Positions 16,030 to 25,321 of a stretch of 46,859 nucleotides of DNA are shown here, in pieces. Below the pieces are notes generated by a model. The model worked only from the letters and a program-made list of their open reading frames with translations. It ran no database searches and was not told the origin of the DNA. Made by a program: the position numbers and the translations under genes. The stretch comes from an uncultured Bacilli bacterium (lineage in GTDB: Bacteria > Bacillota_I > Bacilli_A > RF39 > UBA660), in contig CAKOWF010000004.1 of assembly GCA_934122215.1 (NCBI GenBank), positions 1 through 46,859 on the forward strand. Reading direction: 5' to 3'. Within the stretch, counting starts at the first letter, position 1. Each line of letters begins with the position of its first letter.

Positions 16030-18113
16030 TCAATTTCTACTAATTCATAAGCTTCTATTATGTCTCCAACTTTTAAATCATTGAATTTTTCAATAGTAAT
16101 TCCACATTCCAATCCTTTTTTTACTTCTTTTACTGAGTCTTTTTCTCTTTGGATTGAATTTATATTACCATCGTATAAAACAACTGAATCTCTTATAATT
16201 CTTGCTTTAGCAGATGATTTAATAACACCATCTGTTACATATGAACCTGCTATTATACCAACCTTTGAAAATTTAAATAATTGTCTTATTTCTGCTGTAC
16301 CTATTACTTTTTCTTCAAATATTGGTTCTAGCATACCTTTCATAGCAGCTTCCATTTCTTCTACAACTTTATAAATTATATTATAAAGTCTAATTTCTAC
16401 GCCTTGCTCTTTAGCATAATCTTTTATCTCATTATTTGGTCTTATATTAAATCCAATTATAATAGCATTTGATGCTTTAGCTAAAACGATATCGCTTTCA
16501 GTTATTGCTCCTACACTGCTTCTAATTACTTTTACTCTTACATCTTCTATTTCTATTTTTTCTAATGAATTTTTAACAGCTTCACTTGAACCATGTACAT
16601 CAGCTTTGATGATTACATTTATTTCTTTTAATCCTTCTCCAATTTTAGAAAATAATTCATCTAAAGTTACTGCATCACCTGATGATTTATCTTTTAGTTT
16701 TTGTTGTTCTTTCCTTTGTTCTCCAATACTTCTTGCTTGTTTTTCTGATTCAAAAGCCATAAATTTATCTCCACTTGTAGGAGTTTCATTTAGTCCTGTT
16801 ATCTCTACTGGTTCACTAGGTAAAGCTTCTGTAACCTCTATTCCTAAGTCATTTTTTAAAGTTCTTACCTTACCATATGTTGTTCCTACTACTATAGGAT
16901 CTCCCAAACGTAGAGTACCATTTTGAATTAATAAAGTTACAACTGGTCCAACATGTTTATCTAGTCTTGATTCTATAACTGTTCCTATAGCATATCTACT
17001 TGGATTTGCTTTGTATTCTTGCATTTCTGCTAGTAAAAGAATATTGTCTAATACAGATTCAATTCCTATATTGTTTATAGCAGATATTTCATTATATAAA
17101 GTATCCCCACCCCATTCTTCTGGAGTTAAACCATATTCACTTAATTCTGTTTTTATTCTTTCTATATTTGCACCTGGTTTATCTATTTTGTTTATTACTA
17201 CCATTATTGGTACATTAGCTGCTTTAGCATGATCAATTGCTTCTTTTGTTTGTGGCATTACTCCATCATCAGCAGCTACTATAATTATTACTATATCTGT
17301 TATACTAGCACCTCTAGCACGCATTTCTGTAAATGCTGCATGTCCTGGTGTATCAATAAATGTTATCTTTTTTTCATTATATTTTATTTGATATGCACTT
17401 ATTGCTTGTGTTATTCCACCTGCTTCTGTACTCGCTACATGTGATTTTCTAATTGTATCAAGTAATGTTGTTTTACCATGATCAACATGACCCATGATTG
17501 TTACTACAGGAGGTCTTTCTATTAAATCATCTGATCTATCTATTACTTCATATTCTTCAAAATTACTTACATCTACAGCTTCTTCTTTTTTTAATTCTTT
17601 ATTGTAATCGGATACAATTATTTCTGCATTTTCGTAAGTTATTTTATTATTTACTGTTGACATTATTCCAAGCATAAATAGTTTTTTTACTATTTCTGCT
17701 GGTGATACATTTAAACGATTCGCTAATTCAGCTACACTCATACCATCTTTGTATAAAACAATATTATCTGATAAGTCATTTGATTTTAATTTTTCTTTAT
17801 TTTTATACATTTCTTTTTTCTTGTTTGCTAAATCTTTTTTATTTATTTTTGCTTGATTTATTGTTGGTACCTTTTTCTTTACTTTTTGTTTTGCTATAGA
17901 ATTATCCATATCTATTTTTTCTTTATATGCTATATCTTCTGCTATCTCATCTATTTCTTCTATATCATTTATAATTCTATCTAATTCATCTATAGCATCA
18001 TAATCTAATAAATCATCTTTTTCTTTTACATCAATATTTAATTCAGAACATTTTTTTAATATTTCTTCTACTGATTTATTTACATCTAATGCATAATCTT
18101 CAACACTCATCAT
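16023..18113 (-). CDS. infB: Translation initiation factor IF-2
   Basis: 696 aa from the ATG at 18113 (AGGTG 6 bases upstream). A charged N-terminal region, an IF2_N domain (SVAELANRLNVSPAEIVKKL), then the GTPase domain with GHVDHGKT (G1), DTPGHAAF (G3) and NKID (G4), and C-terminal domains that bind formyl-Met-tRNA. It delivers initiator tRNA to the 30S subunit. Shorter than Bacillus IF-2 mainly in the N-terminal linker, as in other compact genomes. Last gene of the rimP operon, directly after comEB rather than after ylxQ. Confidence 0.97.
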   Translation of the reverse strand: MMSVEDYALDVNKSVEEILKKCSELNIDVKEKDDLLDYDAIDELDRIINDIEEIDEIAEDIAYKEKIDMDNSIAKQKVKKKVPTINQAKINKKDLANKKKEMYKNKEKLKSNDLSDNIVLYKDGMSVAELANRLNVSPAEIVKKLFMLGIMSTVNNKITYENAEIIVSDYNKELKKEEAVDVSNFEEYEVIDRSDDLIERPPVVTIMGHVDHGKTTLLDTIRKSHVASTEAGGITQAISAYQIKYNEKKITFIDTPGHAAFTEMRARGASITDIVIIIVAADDGVMPQTKEAIDHAKAANVPIMVVINKIDKPGANIERIKTELSEYGLTPEEWGGDTLYNEISAINNIGIESVLDNILLLAEMQEYKANPSRYAIGTVIESRLDKHVGPVVTLLIQNGTLRLGDPIVVGTTYGKVRTLKNDLGIEVTEALPSEPVEITGLNETPTSGDKFMAFESEKQARSIGEQRKEQQKLKDKSSGDAVTLDELFSKIGEGLKEINVIIKADVHGSSEAVKNSLEKIEIEDVRVKVIRSSVGAITESDIVLAKASNAIIIGFNIRPNNEIKDYAKEQGVEIRLYNIIYKVVEEMEAAMKGMLEPIFEEKVIGTAEIRQLFKFSKVGIIAGSYVTDGVIKSSAKARIIRDSVVLYDGNINSIQREKDSVKEVKKGLECGITIEKFNDLKVGDIIEAYELVEIER

Positions 18114-18131
18114 ATTAGACACCTCTTTCTT

Positions 18132-18695
18132 TTATTTTTTTATTTTATCTTTTACATATACCATTCTCGGAAAATCATCATTTTGTTTTCGTAAAAATGA
18201 AGTACTTAAATTATATAAACCTTCTATATCAAATTTTTCTACTTCTACATTTGCTTTTTCAAACATATAACTTGCAGCAAGTATTTGTGCTATAGAAGAA
18301 TATTGTTTTAAATATACTACCTTTTTTATTTTATTTTGAATTATTCTTTTAGCGCATTCAACGCATGGAAAAAGAGTTACATATATAGTTGAATTTCTTA
18401 ATTTTTCTTTGTTACCTTCATAGTTATCTATAGCATTTGCTTCAGCATGACATACAAATGTATTTTTTATATTCATTATATCGTTAGTTGCTTCACCTAA
18501 TGAATCCCAAGGTAATTCGTCATCGCTTAAATTTAATGGTGCTCCATTATAACCTGTTGATAATATATGCTTTTCTGTATCTACAATACATGCTCCTACT
18601 TGTGTTCTCGGATCTTTACTTCTTAAACTGCTTATAAAAGCAATTCCCATGAAGTATTCATCCCATGATATATAATCTTCTCTTTTTCCTGCCAT
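18132..18695 (-). CDS. comEB: dCMP deaminase (ComEB-like)
   Basis: 187 aa. Zinc-binding motifs HAEANAI and PCVEC are present, with the N-terminal SWDEYFMGIAF and GYNGAP typical of deoxycytidylate deaminase, which converts dCMP to dUMP for thymidylate synthesis. Start with GGGGG ribosome binding site. It sits between ylxR and infB, where Bacilli usually carry ylxQ; the tight spacing (9 and 18 bases) puts it in the nusA-infB operon. Confidence 0.93.
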   Translation of the reverse strand: MAGKREDYISWDEYFMGIAFISSLRSKDPRTQVGACIVDTEKHILSTGYNGAPLNLSDDELPWDSLGEATNDIMNIKNTFVCHAEANAIDNYEGNKEKLRNSTIYVTLFPCVECAKRIIQNKIKKVVYLKQYSSIAQILAASYMFEKANVEVEKFDIEGLYNLSTSFLRKQNDDFPRMVYVKDKIKK

Positions 18696-18704
18696 ATTTA
18701 CCCC

Positions 18705-18962
18705 CTAAACAAGATTTTTTAATTCATTATATATTTCTTCTTTTACTTCTATTTCTAATATTTTATTTAGTACTTTTGTTTTTTGTGCTTTTTCTATTAC
18801 AGTTATATCTTTTTTTAAATAAGCTCCTCTACCATTGGCTTTTCCTGTCAAATCAACGATTACTTCATTTTCTGGTGTTCTAACAATTCGTACTAATTCC
18901 ATTTTTGGATATTTTTCTTTTGTTACAACACATGATCTCATTGGTATTTTTTTAGTCTTCAT
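18705..18962 (-). CDS. ylxR: YlxR family RNA-binding protein (RnpM)
   Basis: 85 aa. DUF448/YlxR signature: PMRSCVVTKEKYPKMELVRIV then GRGAYL. In Bacillus the protein (RnpM) binds RNase P RNA and modulates its activity. The start overlaps the nusA stop by 11 bases, the usual coupling. The rnpB gene itself lies at about 24978 in this window. Confidence 0.93.
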   Translation of the reverse strand: MKTKKIPMRSCVVTKEKYPKMELVRIVRTPENEVIVDLTGKANGRGAYLKKDITVIEKAQKTKVLNKILEIEVKEEIYNELKNLV

Positions 18963-20118
18963 TTACTATATTTATACCCATTTCTTTTGCTTGTTCATAA
19001 GTTTTAACGTCAATTTTATAATGTGTTAGACGACTCGCTAATTTAACATTTAAACCTTTTCTACCAATAGCTAATGAGAAGTTTTCATCATCTACAACTG
19101 CTAATGCTTGTTTTTCTTTTTCATCTAAAATAAATACTTGTACATTTTTTGCTGGTGATAATGCATTTGCTATAAATACTTGTGGATCTTTGTCATATGG
19201 TATTACATCTACTTTTTCACCATTTAATTCTTCTATTATTCTATTAATACGCATTCCTTTTTCACCAATGCAAGATCCTACAGCATCTACTTTTTCATTT
19301 GTTGAACCTACTGCTACTTTAGTTCGAACTCCTGCTTCTCTTGATACACTATATACTAATATAATTCCTTCATTTATTTCTGGTATTTCTAATTCAAATA
19401 ATCTTTTTACGAATCCATAATGTATTCTTGAAAGTAATATAATTGGGCCTCTATTGTTTGAATCTACTTTAGTAATATATGCTTTTATTGATGATTCCAT
19501 TTTTATTGTTTCTCCTGGAATTATTTCTGTTTTTGGAAGTATTCCATGTAGTCTTCCTAAGTCGACATAGTAATTTCTTTGATCTTCCATTACTACAGGT
19601 CCTACTATCATTTCTCCTTCTTTATCACTAAATTCATTCATTATAACGCCTTTTTCTGCTTCTCTTATTTTTTGAACCACTACTTGTTTTGCTGTAGCTG
19701 CTGCTACTCTACCAAAATCTGAAGGAGTTACTTCTTCTTCTATTGTGTCGCCTACTTGTATATCTGGTACAATTTTTCTTGCTTCTTCTAATGTTAAATG
19801 AATCTTTTCATCATATACAAATGGTAGAATTTCTCCGCCATCATCTTCTTCATCTTCTTCATTTATTGTTGAAAAATCTATATCAGCAAAGCTTTTATAT
19901 TTGTCTTCTATTGAACGATCTACTACTGTTTTATATGAATATACTTTTATTTCTCCTGTTTCTCTATTTATATCTACTCTTACATTTTGTAATGAATTAT
20001 AATTTTTTTTATAAGCAGATGTAAGCGCTAATTCAAGTGCTTCATATATTACATCTTCACTTATTCCTTTTTCTTCACATAACAATTTAATTGCTTTTTT
20101 TAAATCTTTACTATTCAT
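18952..20118 (-). CDS. nusA: Transcription termination/antitermination protein NusA
   Basis: 388 aa from the ATG at 20118 (TGGAGG upstream). The N-terminal RNA polymerase-binding domain is followed by an S1 domain and two KH domains (GEKGMRINRIIEELNGEKVDV and AIGRKGLNVKLASRLT). No C-terminal acidic repeats, as in other Firmicutes. It modulates pausing and termination. Its ribosome binding site lies inside the last codons of the shortened rimP. Confidence 0.97.
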   Translation of the reverse strand: MNSKDLKKAIKLLCEEKGISEDVIYEALELALTSAYKKNYNSLQNVRVDINRETGEIKVYSYKTVVDRSIEDKYKSFADIDFSTINEEDEEDDGGEILPFVYDEKIHLTLEEARKIVPDIQVGDTIEEEVTPSDFGRVAAATAKQVVVQKIREAEKGVIMNEFSDKEGEMIVGPVVMEDQRNYYVDLGRLHGILPKTEIIPGETIKMESSIKAYITKVDSNNRGPIILLSRIHYGFVKRLFELEIPEINEGIILVYSVSREAGVRTKVAVGSTNEKVDAVGSCIGEKGMRINRIIEELNGEKVDVIPYDKDPQVFIANALSPAKNVQVFILDEKEKQALAVVDDENFSLAIGRKGLNVKLASRLTHYKIDVKTYEQAKEMGINIVNED

Positions 20119-20365
20119 AATAACCTCCATTTGAACATACATCTAGTATGTAATTTTCTTCTATTAAATCTGCTTCGTCTAGTATTGGATTAATTAATCC
20201 TGATACAGTTACACAATCTTCTACATCAATTATTCCATTTTTATTAATAATTACTCTTAAAAAATTTGTTTTTCCTTCTTTAACATATTCAACTTTTTCT
20301 AAAATATAATTATTTTCTTCTATTATATTTCTGATTAAATTTTCAACTTTGTTTGCTATTTCCAT
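20111..20365 (-). CDS. rimP: Ribosome maturation factor RimP, N-terminal domain only
   Basis: 84 aa, against about 150 in most RimP. The N-terminal alpha/beta domain is well conserved: EKVEYVKEGKTNFLRVIINK then GIIDVEDCVTVSGLINPILD. Where other RimP read LEVSSPGLDRPL and continue into an SH3-like C-terminal domain, this one reads LDVCSNGGYYE and stops at TAG, which overlaps the nusA start (ATGAATAG). The whole C-terminal domain is missing. The ribosome binding site (AAGGAGG) and operon position are normal, so it is likely expressed. RimP aids 30S assembly; whether the half protein works is unknown. Confidence 0.85.
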   Translation of the reverse strand: MEIANKVENLIRNIIEENNYILEKVEYVKEGKTNFLRVIINKNGIIDVEDCVTVSGLINPILDEADLIEENYILDVCSNGGYYE

Positions 20366-20390
20366 ATATCCTCCTTCTTTATATTAAAGA

Positions 20391-20411
20391 GTGGGATTTT
20401 GTCCCACTCGT
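20391..20411 (-). terminator. Hairpin between rny and rimP
   Basis: GAGTGGGA-CAAAA-TCCCACTC on the minus strand, followed by TTTAATAT. It is probably the rny terminator, but it lies downstream of the rimP promoter and so may also attenuate that operon. Confidence 0.65.
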
Positions 20412-20424
20412 TGCTTATGTGAAT

Positions 20425-20450
20425 ATTATACCACATATTTTTAAAATGTG
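20425..20450 (-). promoter_or_regulatory. Candidate promoter of the rimP-nusA-infB operon
   Basis: An extended -10 element, TGGTATAAT (minus strand, TATAAT at 20430-20425), lies between rny and rimP, with a poor -35 (TACACA about 16 bases upstream). Confidence 0.45.
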
Positions 20451-20460
20451 TATACTTTTT

Positions 20461-22014
20461 TTATTTTGCTTCTTCAGTTGCTCTAGTTTCTCTTATTACT
20501 GTTACTTTTATAGTTCCTGGATATTGCATTTCATTTTCTATTCTTGTTTTTATGTCACGAGCAACCTTATAACTACCTAGATCATCTACTTCTTCTGGTT
20601 TTACAATTACTCTTATTTCTCTACCAGCTTGAACAGCATATGTTTTATCTACACCTGCTATACTGTTAGCAATATTTTCTAATTCTTGTAATCTTTGAAT
20701 ATAGTTTTCTAATGAATCATTTCTAGCTCCTGGACGTGATGCAGATAAAGTATCTGCTATAGCAACTATTACTGAAATAATACTTGTTGCTTCTGTATCA
20801 CCATGGTGTGATTCAATAGCATTTATTATTATATCATTTTCGCCATATTTTCTAGCTAATTCACTTCCTAAAGTTACATGACTACCCTCTACTTCATGAT
20901 CAATTGCTTTACCAATATCATGTAATAATCCAGCTCGTTTGGCTAGGACAACATTTTCACCTAATTCAGCAGCTATTAATCCTGATAAATGAGCTACTTC
21001 TATAGAATGTGTCAAGGCATTTTGACCATAACTAGTTCTAAAATGTAATCTACCTATTAATTCCACTAATTCTGGTTCTACTTTAGTTAGTCCTAAATCA
21101 AATAAAGCAGATTCACCATACTCTCTAATTTGTGATGTTATTTCTTTTAAACTTTTATCATATAATTCTTCTATTCTTGTTGGATGAATTCTTCCATCTT
21201 TAATTAATCCTTCAATAGTTACTCTTGCGATTTCCCTTCTTAAAGGATCAAAACTTGATAAAACTATTGCTTCTGGAGTATCATCAATTATTAAATCAAC
21301 CCCTGTTACTGATTCAATAGTTCTTATATTTCTACCTTCTCTACCAATAATACGGCCTTTCATTTCATCATTAGGTAAACTTACTACTGTAACTGTTTGT
21401 TCATTGGCAACATCACCGGCATATTTTTGCATGCATGATACCATTAAAGTTTTAGCTTTTTTATCTGCTTCTAATTTTGCTTCAGTTTCTCGTTCTTTAA
21501 TATATGCTGAAATTTCTAAGTTCATCATTTCTTCTACTTTTTTTAATACCATGTCTTTGGCTTGTTTTTTTGTCAAACCAGCTATTTTTTCTAATTCTTT
21601 TATTTGTTCATTTTTTATTTCTTCCACTTTAGCTTGTTCTAATTGGATATCTTTTTGTTTATTTATTAATAAATTTTCTTTTTCTTCTAACATTTGTTCA
21701 CGATTTTGTAGTGTTTGATCTCTTCTATCTATGTTATTTTCTCTTGTTAGTAATCGTTGTTCAGAATCTATTATTTCTGATTTTTTTTCTTTTATTTCTT
21801 TTTCTGCATCTAATTTCAATCTATGTATTTCTTCTTTACTTTCTAGAATGCTATCTCTTTTTATTTTATCTGCATCTTTCTTAGCAGTTTCTATTATTTT
21901 TTCTGCTTTAGAATTAGCAGATATACCTTTTAAATAATTAAATATAAGCATTACTATAATGCCAACAAAAAGTCCAATTAACACTAGTAAAATGGATAAA
22001 ATCATTTCATTCAT
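20461..22014 (-). CDS. rny: Ribonuclease Y
   Basis: 517 aa from the ATG at 22014 (GGAGG upstream). An N-terminal membrane anchor (residues 3-25) and a long coiled coil (about 30-200) precede a KH domain (GRIIGREGRNIRTIE) and an HD domain (HDIGKA, with ALTHSIEVAHLSG). It is the membrane-bound endoribonuclease that starts mRNA decay in Firmicutes. Its domain order and length are typical. Confidence 0.96.
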   Translation of the reverse strand: MNEMILSILLVLIGLFVGIIVMLIFNYLKGISANSKAEKIIETAKKDADKIKRDSILESKEEIHRLKLDAEKEIKEKKSEIIDSEQRLLTRENNIDRRDQTLQNREQMLEEKENLLINKQKDIQLEQAKVEEIKNEQIKELEKIAGLTKKQAKDMVLKKVEEMMNLEISAYIKERETEAKLEADKKAKTLMVSCMQKYAGDVANEQTVTVVSLPNDEMKGRIIGREGRNIRTIESVTGVDLIIDDTPEAIVLSSFDPLRREIARVTIEGLIKDGRIHPTRIEELYDKSLKEITSQIREYGESALFDLGLTKVEPELVELIGRLHFRTSYGQNALTHSIEVAHLSGLIAAELGENVVLAKRAGLLHDIGKAIDHEVEGSHVTLGSELARKYGENDIIINAIESHHGDTEATSIISVIVAIADTLSASRPGARNDSLENYIQRLQELENIANSIAGVDKTYAVQAGREIRVIVKPEEVDDLGSYKVARDIKTRIENEMQYPGTIKVTVIRETRATEEAK

Positions 22015-22093
22015 AATTTCCTCCATTACTATTAGCAAAATATCATTTCACTAATAACATTGTAATTAATTTTAAAGATATTGTCAAGGTGAT

Positions 22094-22122
22094 TTGACAA
22101 AATGGGGTTATTGTGTTAGCAT
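22094..22122 (+). promoter_or_regulatory. Sigma-A promoter for the coiled-coil membrane gene
   Basis: TTGACA (22094-22099), a 17-base spacer and TAGCAT (22117-22122), about 20 bases before the ribosome binding site GAGAGGTG of the next gene. Confidence 0.6.
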
Positions 22123-22144
22123 ACTTTCAAATTGAGAGGTGCTT

Positions 22145-22684
22145 ATGATTAAAAATAACTATTATCAAATTTATAAGAAGTATAATAAAATAATTAGTAA
22201 AATTGATTATAAAATAGATAACATTAACAATGATATAACTTTTAAGAAGAAAGTTTTATATGATTTAAAAAATTATGAAGTCAAAAAAAAGGATATAATA
22301 AAATTCATTATATCTAGTCTCTTGACTACAATTTTTCTATTATCTACTATAATATTGGTGTTTAATCCCATTAAATTTATTAATCTTACATTCAATCAAA
22401 ATTTTTTAATTAGCATATGTATAAACACTCTTGGGTTATTTGTAACTAGTATTAGCACTTTTGAGACTATTAAATTTTTTCCTTCTAAAGTTGACAAACA
22501 AACTATTGCTAATTTAGAAAAAGAAATTGCAAATTTAAATTACAATAAAGAAAAACTAATAGAAGAACTTAATAATGTTAAGACCATAAAAAAGGATATT
22601 GATGATTTAAAGGTTTTTTATATAAATTTATATAAAAAAGAATATCCACAAAATGAACTAAGTTTCCAAAAGAAAAAATTCAGA
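22145..22684 (+). CDS. Coiled-coil membrane protein of unknown function
   Basis: About 180 aa from the ATG at 22145 (GAGAGGTG upstream). A lysine-rich, probably coiled N-terminal region (1-55), two membrane segments (about 58-80 and 92-112), then a second coiled coil (about 120-165) rich in Lys/Glu. Both coiled regions should face the cytoplasm. Family not recognised. It has its own promoter and ends at a terminator shared with recA, so it is a single-gene unit. Confidence 0.65.
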
Positions 22685-22699
22685 TAAATTCTGAATTTT
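22676..22699. terminator. Bidirectional terminator between the coiled-coil gene and recA
   Basis: AAATTCAG-ATAAATT-CTGAATTT forms a hairpin, with T-rich sequence on the plus side. Confidence 0.7.
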
Positions 22700-23717
22700 A
22701 TTTTTCTTCTTTTTTTGGTGTTTTTTTAGATATCTCAAAATGCTCTCTAATTTTTTCTTCTATTTCATCTCTAACTTTTGGATTATTTTTTAGATACTCT
22801 TTAGCATTTTCTTTTCCTTGACCAATTTTTTCACCATTATATGCATACCAAGCACCGCTTTTATCAATAATGGCTGCTTCACTACCTAAATCTATTATTT
22901 CCCCTTCTTTAGAAACACCTTCACCATACATAATATCAACATTACATGATTTAAATGGTGGAGCCATTTTATTTTTTACAACTTTAATTGATGTTTTATT
23001 ACCAATAATATTGGTACCATCCTTAATTTGTTCTGAACGTCTTATATCTAATCTTATTGAAGAATAGAATTTTAAAGCTCTACCACCTGGTGTTGTTTCT
23101 GGATTACCAAACATTACACCAACTTTTTCACGTAATTGATTTATAAAAATTGCTATAGTATTAGTTTTATTAATTGCTCCTGATAATTTTCTTAATGCTT
23201 GACTCATTAATCTTGCTTGTAAACCAACGTGAGAATCACCCATTTCTCCTTCTATTTCTGCTTGTGGAACTAAAGCAGCAACACTATCTATTACTATTAC
23301 ACTTATAGCACCACTTCTTACTAAAGCCTCACATATTTCTAATGCTTGTTCTCCATTATCAGGTTGTGATAATAATAATTCGTTAATATTAACACCTATT
23401 TTGGCAGCATATGTTGGATCTAATGCATGTTCAGCATCAATAAAAGCAACTCTACCACCTAATTTTTGAGCTTCCGCTATTGCATGTAAAGCAAATGTTG
23501 TTTTACCACTTGACTCAGGACCAAATATTTCAATTATTCTACCCTTTGGGTAACCACCAATTCCCAAAGCAATATCTAAAGATAATGATCCTGAAGAAAT
23601 TGTATCTATCTCTCTATGTTCATTTTCACCTAGTTTCATTACTGAACCTTTACCAAATTGTTTTTCTATATCTAATAATACTTGATCTAATGTTTTATCT
23701 CCTGATTGTTTAACCAT
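22698..23717 (-). CDS. recA: Recombinase RecA
   Basis: 339 aa, full length. Walker A GPESSGKT at residues 66-73, Walker B SVIVIDSVAALVP, the L2 region GGRALKFYSSIRLDIRR and a C-terminal acidic/lysine tail. It forms filaments on single-stranded DNA for recombination and SOS induction. A consensus sigma-A promoter and a possible LexA box lie upstream. Confidence 0.98.
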   Translation of the reverse strand: MVKQSGDKTLDQVLLDIEKQFGKGSVMKLGENEHREIDTISSGSLSLDIALGIGGYPKGRIIEIFGPESSGKTTFALHAIAEAQKLGGRVAFIDAEHALDPTYAAKIGVNINELLLSQPDNGEQALEICEALVRSGAISVIVIDSVAALVPQAEIEGEMGDSHVGLQARLMSQALRKLSGAINKTNTIAIFINQLREKVGVMFGNPETTPGGRALKFYSSIRLDIRRSEQIKDGTNIIGNKTSIKVVKNKMAPPFKSCNVDIMYGEGVSKEGEIIDLGSEAAIIDKSGAWYAYNGEKIGQGKENAKEYLKNNPKVRDEIEEKIREHFEISKKTPKKEEK

Positions 23718-23744
23718 TAGTTTTCCTCCTCATCTTACAATAAA

Positions 23745-23773
23745 AGTATATCTTATTTTAAAATCTTTGTCAA
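23745..23773 (-). promoter_or_regulatory. Sigma-A promoter of recA
   Basis: TTGACA (23773-23768), 17-base spacer, TATACT (23750-23745), 28 bases upstream of the recA start. Confidence 0.75.
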
Positions 23774-23782
23774 TAGAAAATA

Positions 23783-23796
23783 CGAACATTTGTTTA
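23783..23796. promoter_or_regulatory. Possible LexA box upstream of recA
   Basis: CGAACATTTGTTTA matches the Bacillus LexA consensus CGAACNNNNGTTCG at 8 of the 10 fixed positions and lies just upstream of the -35 element. Position supports it; the second half-site is weak. Confidence 0.4.
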
Positions 23797-23860
23797 TTTT
23801 ATTTTTTCTCTACTTATATTATAGTAAAATTAATTAAAAATACCTAAAAAAAATACAATT

Positions 23861-24451
23861 TTATTGCATTTTTATATATTTTTTACTAGTTTCATAATAT
23901 TGTAATGTTATTACTATACATAGTACAGAAGCTATCATTAACATTACATCTGATACTTTAAAATTTATAAGTTCAAATGGCAAGTTGTAAAATAAAGTTA
24001 ATACTATACCAAAATTTATAAAAAGGTTTTTTATTTTTTTTACTATATTGTTGCACTTTATTTCATTACCATTACTTCCTAATTTTAGAGCATAGTTTAT
24101 AATATCGGTTGCTATAATAACAATAGCTATTGTTGAAGATATAAATCCACAAGTTGACAATACTATAAGTGTTAAATCTACTAATAACTTATCTGCTATA
24201 TCATCCATTACTTTTCCAATGTTTGTTTCTAAGTCATACTTTCTAGCAAGTTTTCCATCTATTACATCTGATATGGCAGCTATCATAAATAATATTCCAA
24301 CAATTAAATATTTTACTTCTACAACTATTGATTCATTAATAAACAGACTTGGCAATGATATACCTACTGCATCAAATGGGAATAGTAATGCTATTATTAT
24401 AATTATTGTTAAAATGATTCTACTAAAAGTAATTTTATTTGGTAAATTCAT
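23861..24451 (-). CDS. pgsA: CDP-alcohol phosphatidyltransferase, probable PgsA
   Basis: 196 aa. The family signature is intact: SDVIDGKLAR, then G and the metal-binding VMDDIADK (D..DG..AR...G...D...D). About five membrane helices. It probably makes phosphatidylglycerol phosphate from CDP-diacylglycerol and glycerol-3-phosphate. A second member lies at 29880; which is the true PgsA cannot be settled from sequence alone. The neighbouring RodZ-like gene and nearby recA recall the common rodZ-pgsA-recA order in Firmicutes, which favours this copy. Confidence 0.85.
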   Translation of the reverse strand: MNLPNKITFSRIILTIIIIIALLFPFDAVGISLPSLFINESIVVEVKYLIVGILFMIAAISDVIDGKLARKYDLETNIGKVMDDIADKLLVDLTLIVLSTCGFISSTIAIVIIATDIINYALKLGSNGNEIKCNNIVKKIKNLFINFGIVLTLFYNLPFELINFKVSDVMLMIASVLCIVITLQYYETSKKYIKMQ

Positions 24452-24459
24452 GTTTCCTC

Positions 24460-24945
24460 CTAAAGACTACTGCTTACTACTAAATTACCATTTGCTTCTG
24501 TATCTTTTTGTGATTGTATTAAATCCTTAACTAAAAATATAAGAACAACTAACAAAATTAATACAGAAATTATCATAATAATAGTTAGCAAATTTGATTT
24601 CTTTTTTCTTTCTAATGTATATGGAGATATTATTCTTTTACCTCTATTTTTTTTCTTTTCTAATTTCTTTTTAGCTTTTTGGATATCAGCTAAAGATATC
24701 TTTGACGTATATTCAAACATATATTCATTAAATTCATCAATCATATCATCATAATTTAGTCCTAAATATTTGGCATATTCTTTTACTAAATTTTTAACAT
24801 ATAATACATCTTTGAAAGCTTTCATATTGCCTTCTTCGATGTTTTCTATTTGATTTGGTCTAACTTTCAAATCACCAGCAACCTCTTCTATCGAGACACC
24901 AATACTTTCTCTGGCTTCTTTTAATGTTTCACCAATTTCTTTCAT
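24460..24945 (-). CDS. RodZ-like helix-turn-helix membrane protein
   Basis: 161 aa. N-terminal HTH_25 domain (GETLKEARESIGVSIEEVAG...PNQIENIEEG, residues 4-70), a basic linker (about 95-118) and one membrane segment (about 121-145) followed by only about 15 residues. RodZ links MreB to the elongation machinery; the extracellular DUF4115 domain of longer RodZ is absent. It lies directly upstream of pgsA, as in many Firmicutes. Ribosome binding site AAGGTG. Confidence 0.8.
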   Translation of the reverse strand: MKEIGETLKEARESIGVSIEEVAGDLKVRPNQIENIEEGNMKAFKDVLYVKNLVKEYAKYLGLNYDDMIDEFNEYMFEYTSKISLADIQKAKKKLEKKKNRGKRIISPYTLERKKKSNLLTIIMIISVLILLVVLIFLVKDLIQSQKDTEANGNLVVSSSL

Positions 24946-24977
24946 AATTTCACCTTCCTAGGTTAAATAAAAAAAAT

Positions 24978-25321
24978 AATATTTTATAAGCCATGTTCTG
25001 TAACCTTTCGGCGACAAACATTTATCTATCGAATAATCGATCCCACATTTGATTCTTATTCTCTCATGTAAGCTCCCCTACCATAATTTGGGTTTCTCAC
25101 TCGCGGGGGTTACCACGTTCCACTTCCATTATTTCTAATTTTTTCGTCACTTTGGCCCTTTATATCTAATCTAACCATATACAAGACTTAGGTTATTTCG
25201 ATTCCGTCAGTAAAAACTGCTATAAGTTATTTTTTCCTTATACGCGAACACTATAGTCATCACAGACTATGTGAGCATGGACTTTCCTCTATATTACTTG
25301 AATATAGCGTTTGTCAAAATA
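24978..25321 (-). ncRNA. rnpB: RNase P RNA, class B
   Basis: On the minus strand the 5' part holds the universal GAGGAAAGTCCATGCTC and the 3' part holds ACAGAACATGGCTTA. GAGTGGAACG and GCGAGAAACCC match the Bacillus-type P RNA. AATATTTT at the 5' end pairs with AAAATATT at the 3' end to close helix P1, which sets the ends within a few bases. It is the catalytic RNA that trims tRNA 5' ends. Directly follows gpsB, as in Bacillus. Confidence 0.95.

Noticed and set aside
16060..17900. Long plus-strand frames opposite infB
   Set aside because: They mirror infB codons, lack ribosome binding sites and give no recognisable protein. The same applies to plus-strand frames opposite nusA, rny and parE.
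24966..25321. Gene-free stretch as a possible tmRNA or CRISPR
   Set aside because: The conserved P RNA sequences at both ends identify it as rnpB. No repeat-spacer arrays were seen anywhere in the window.
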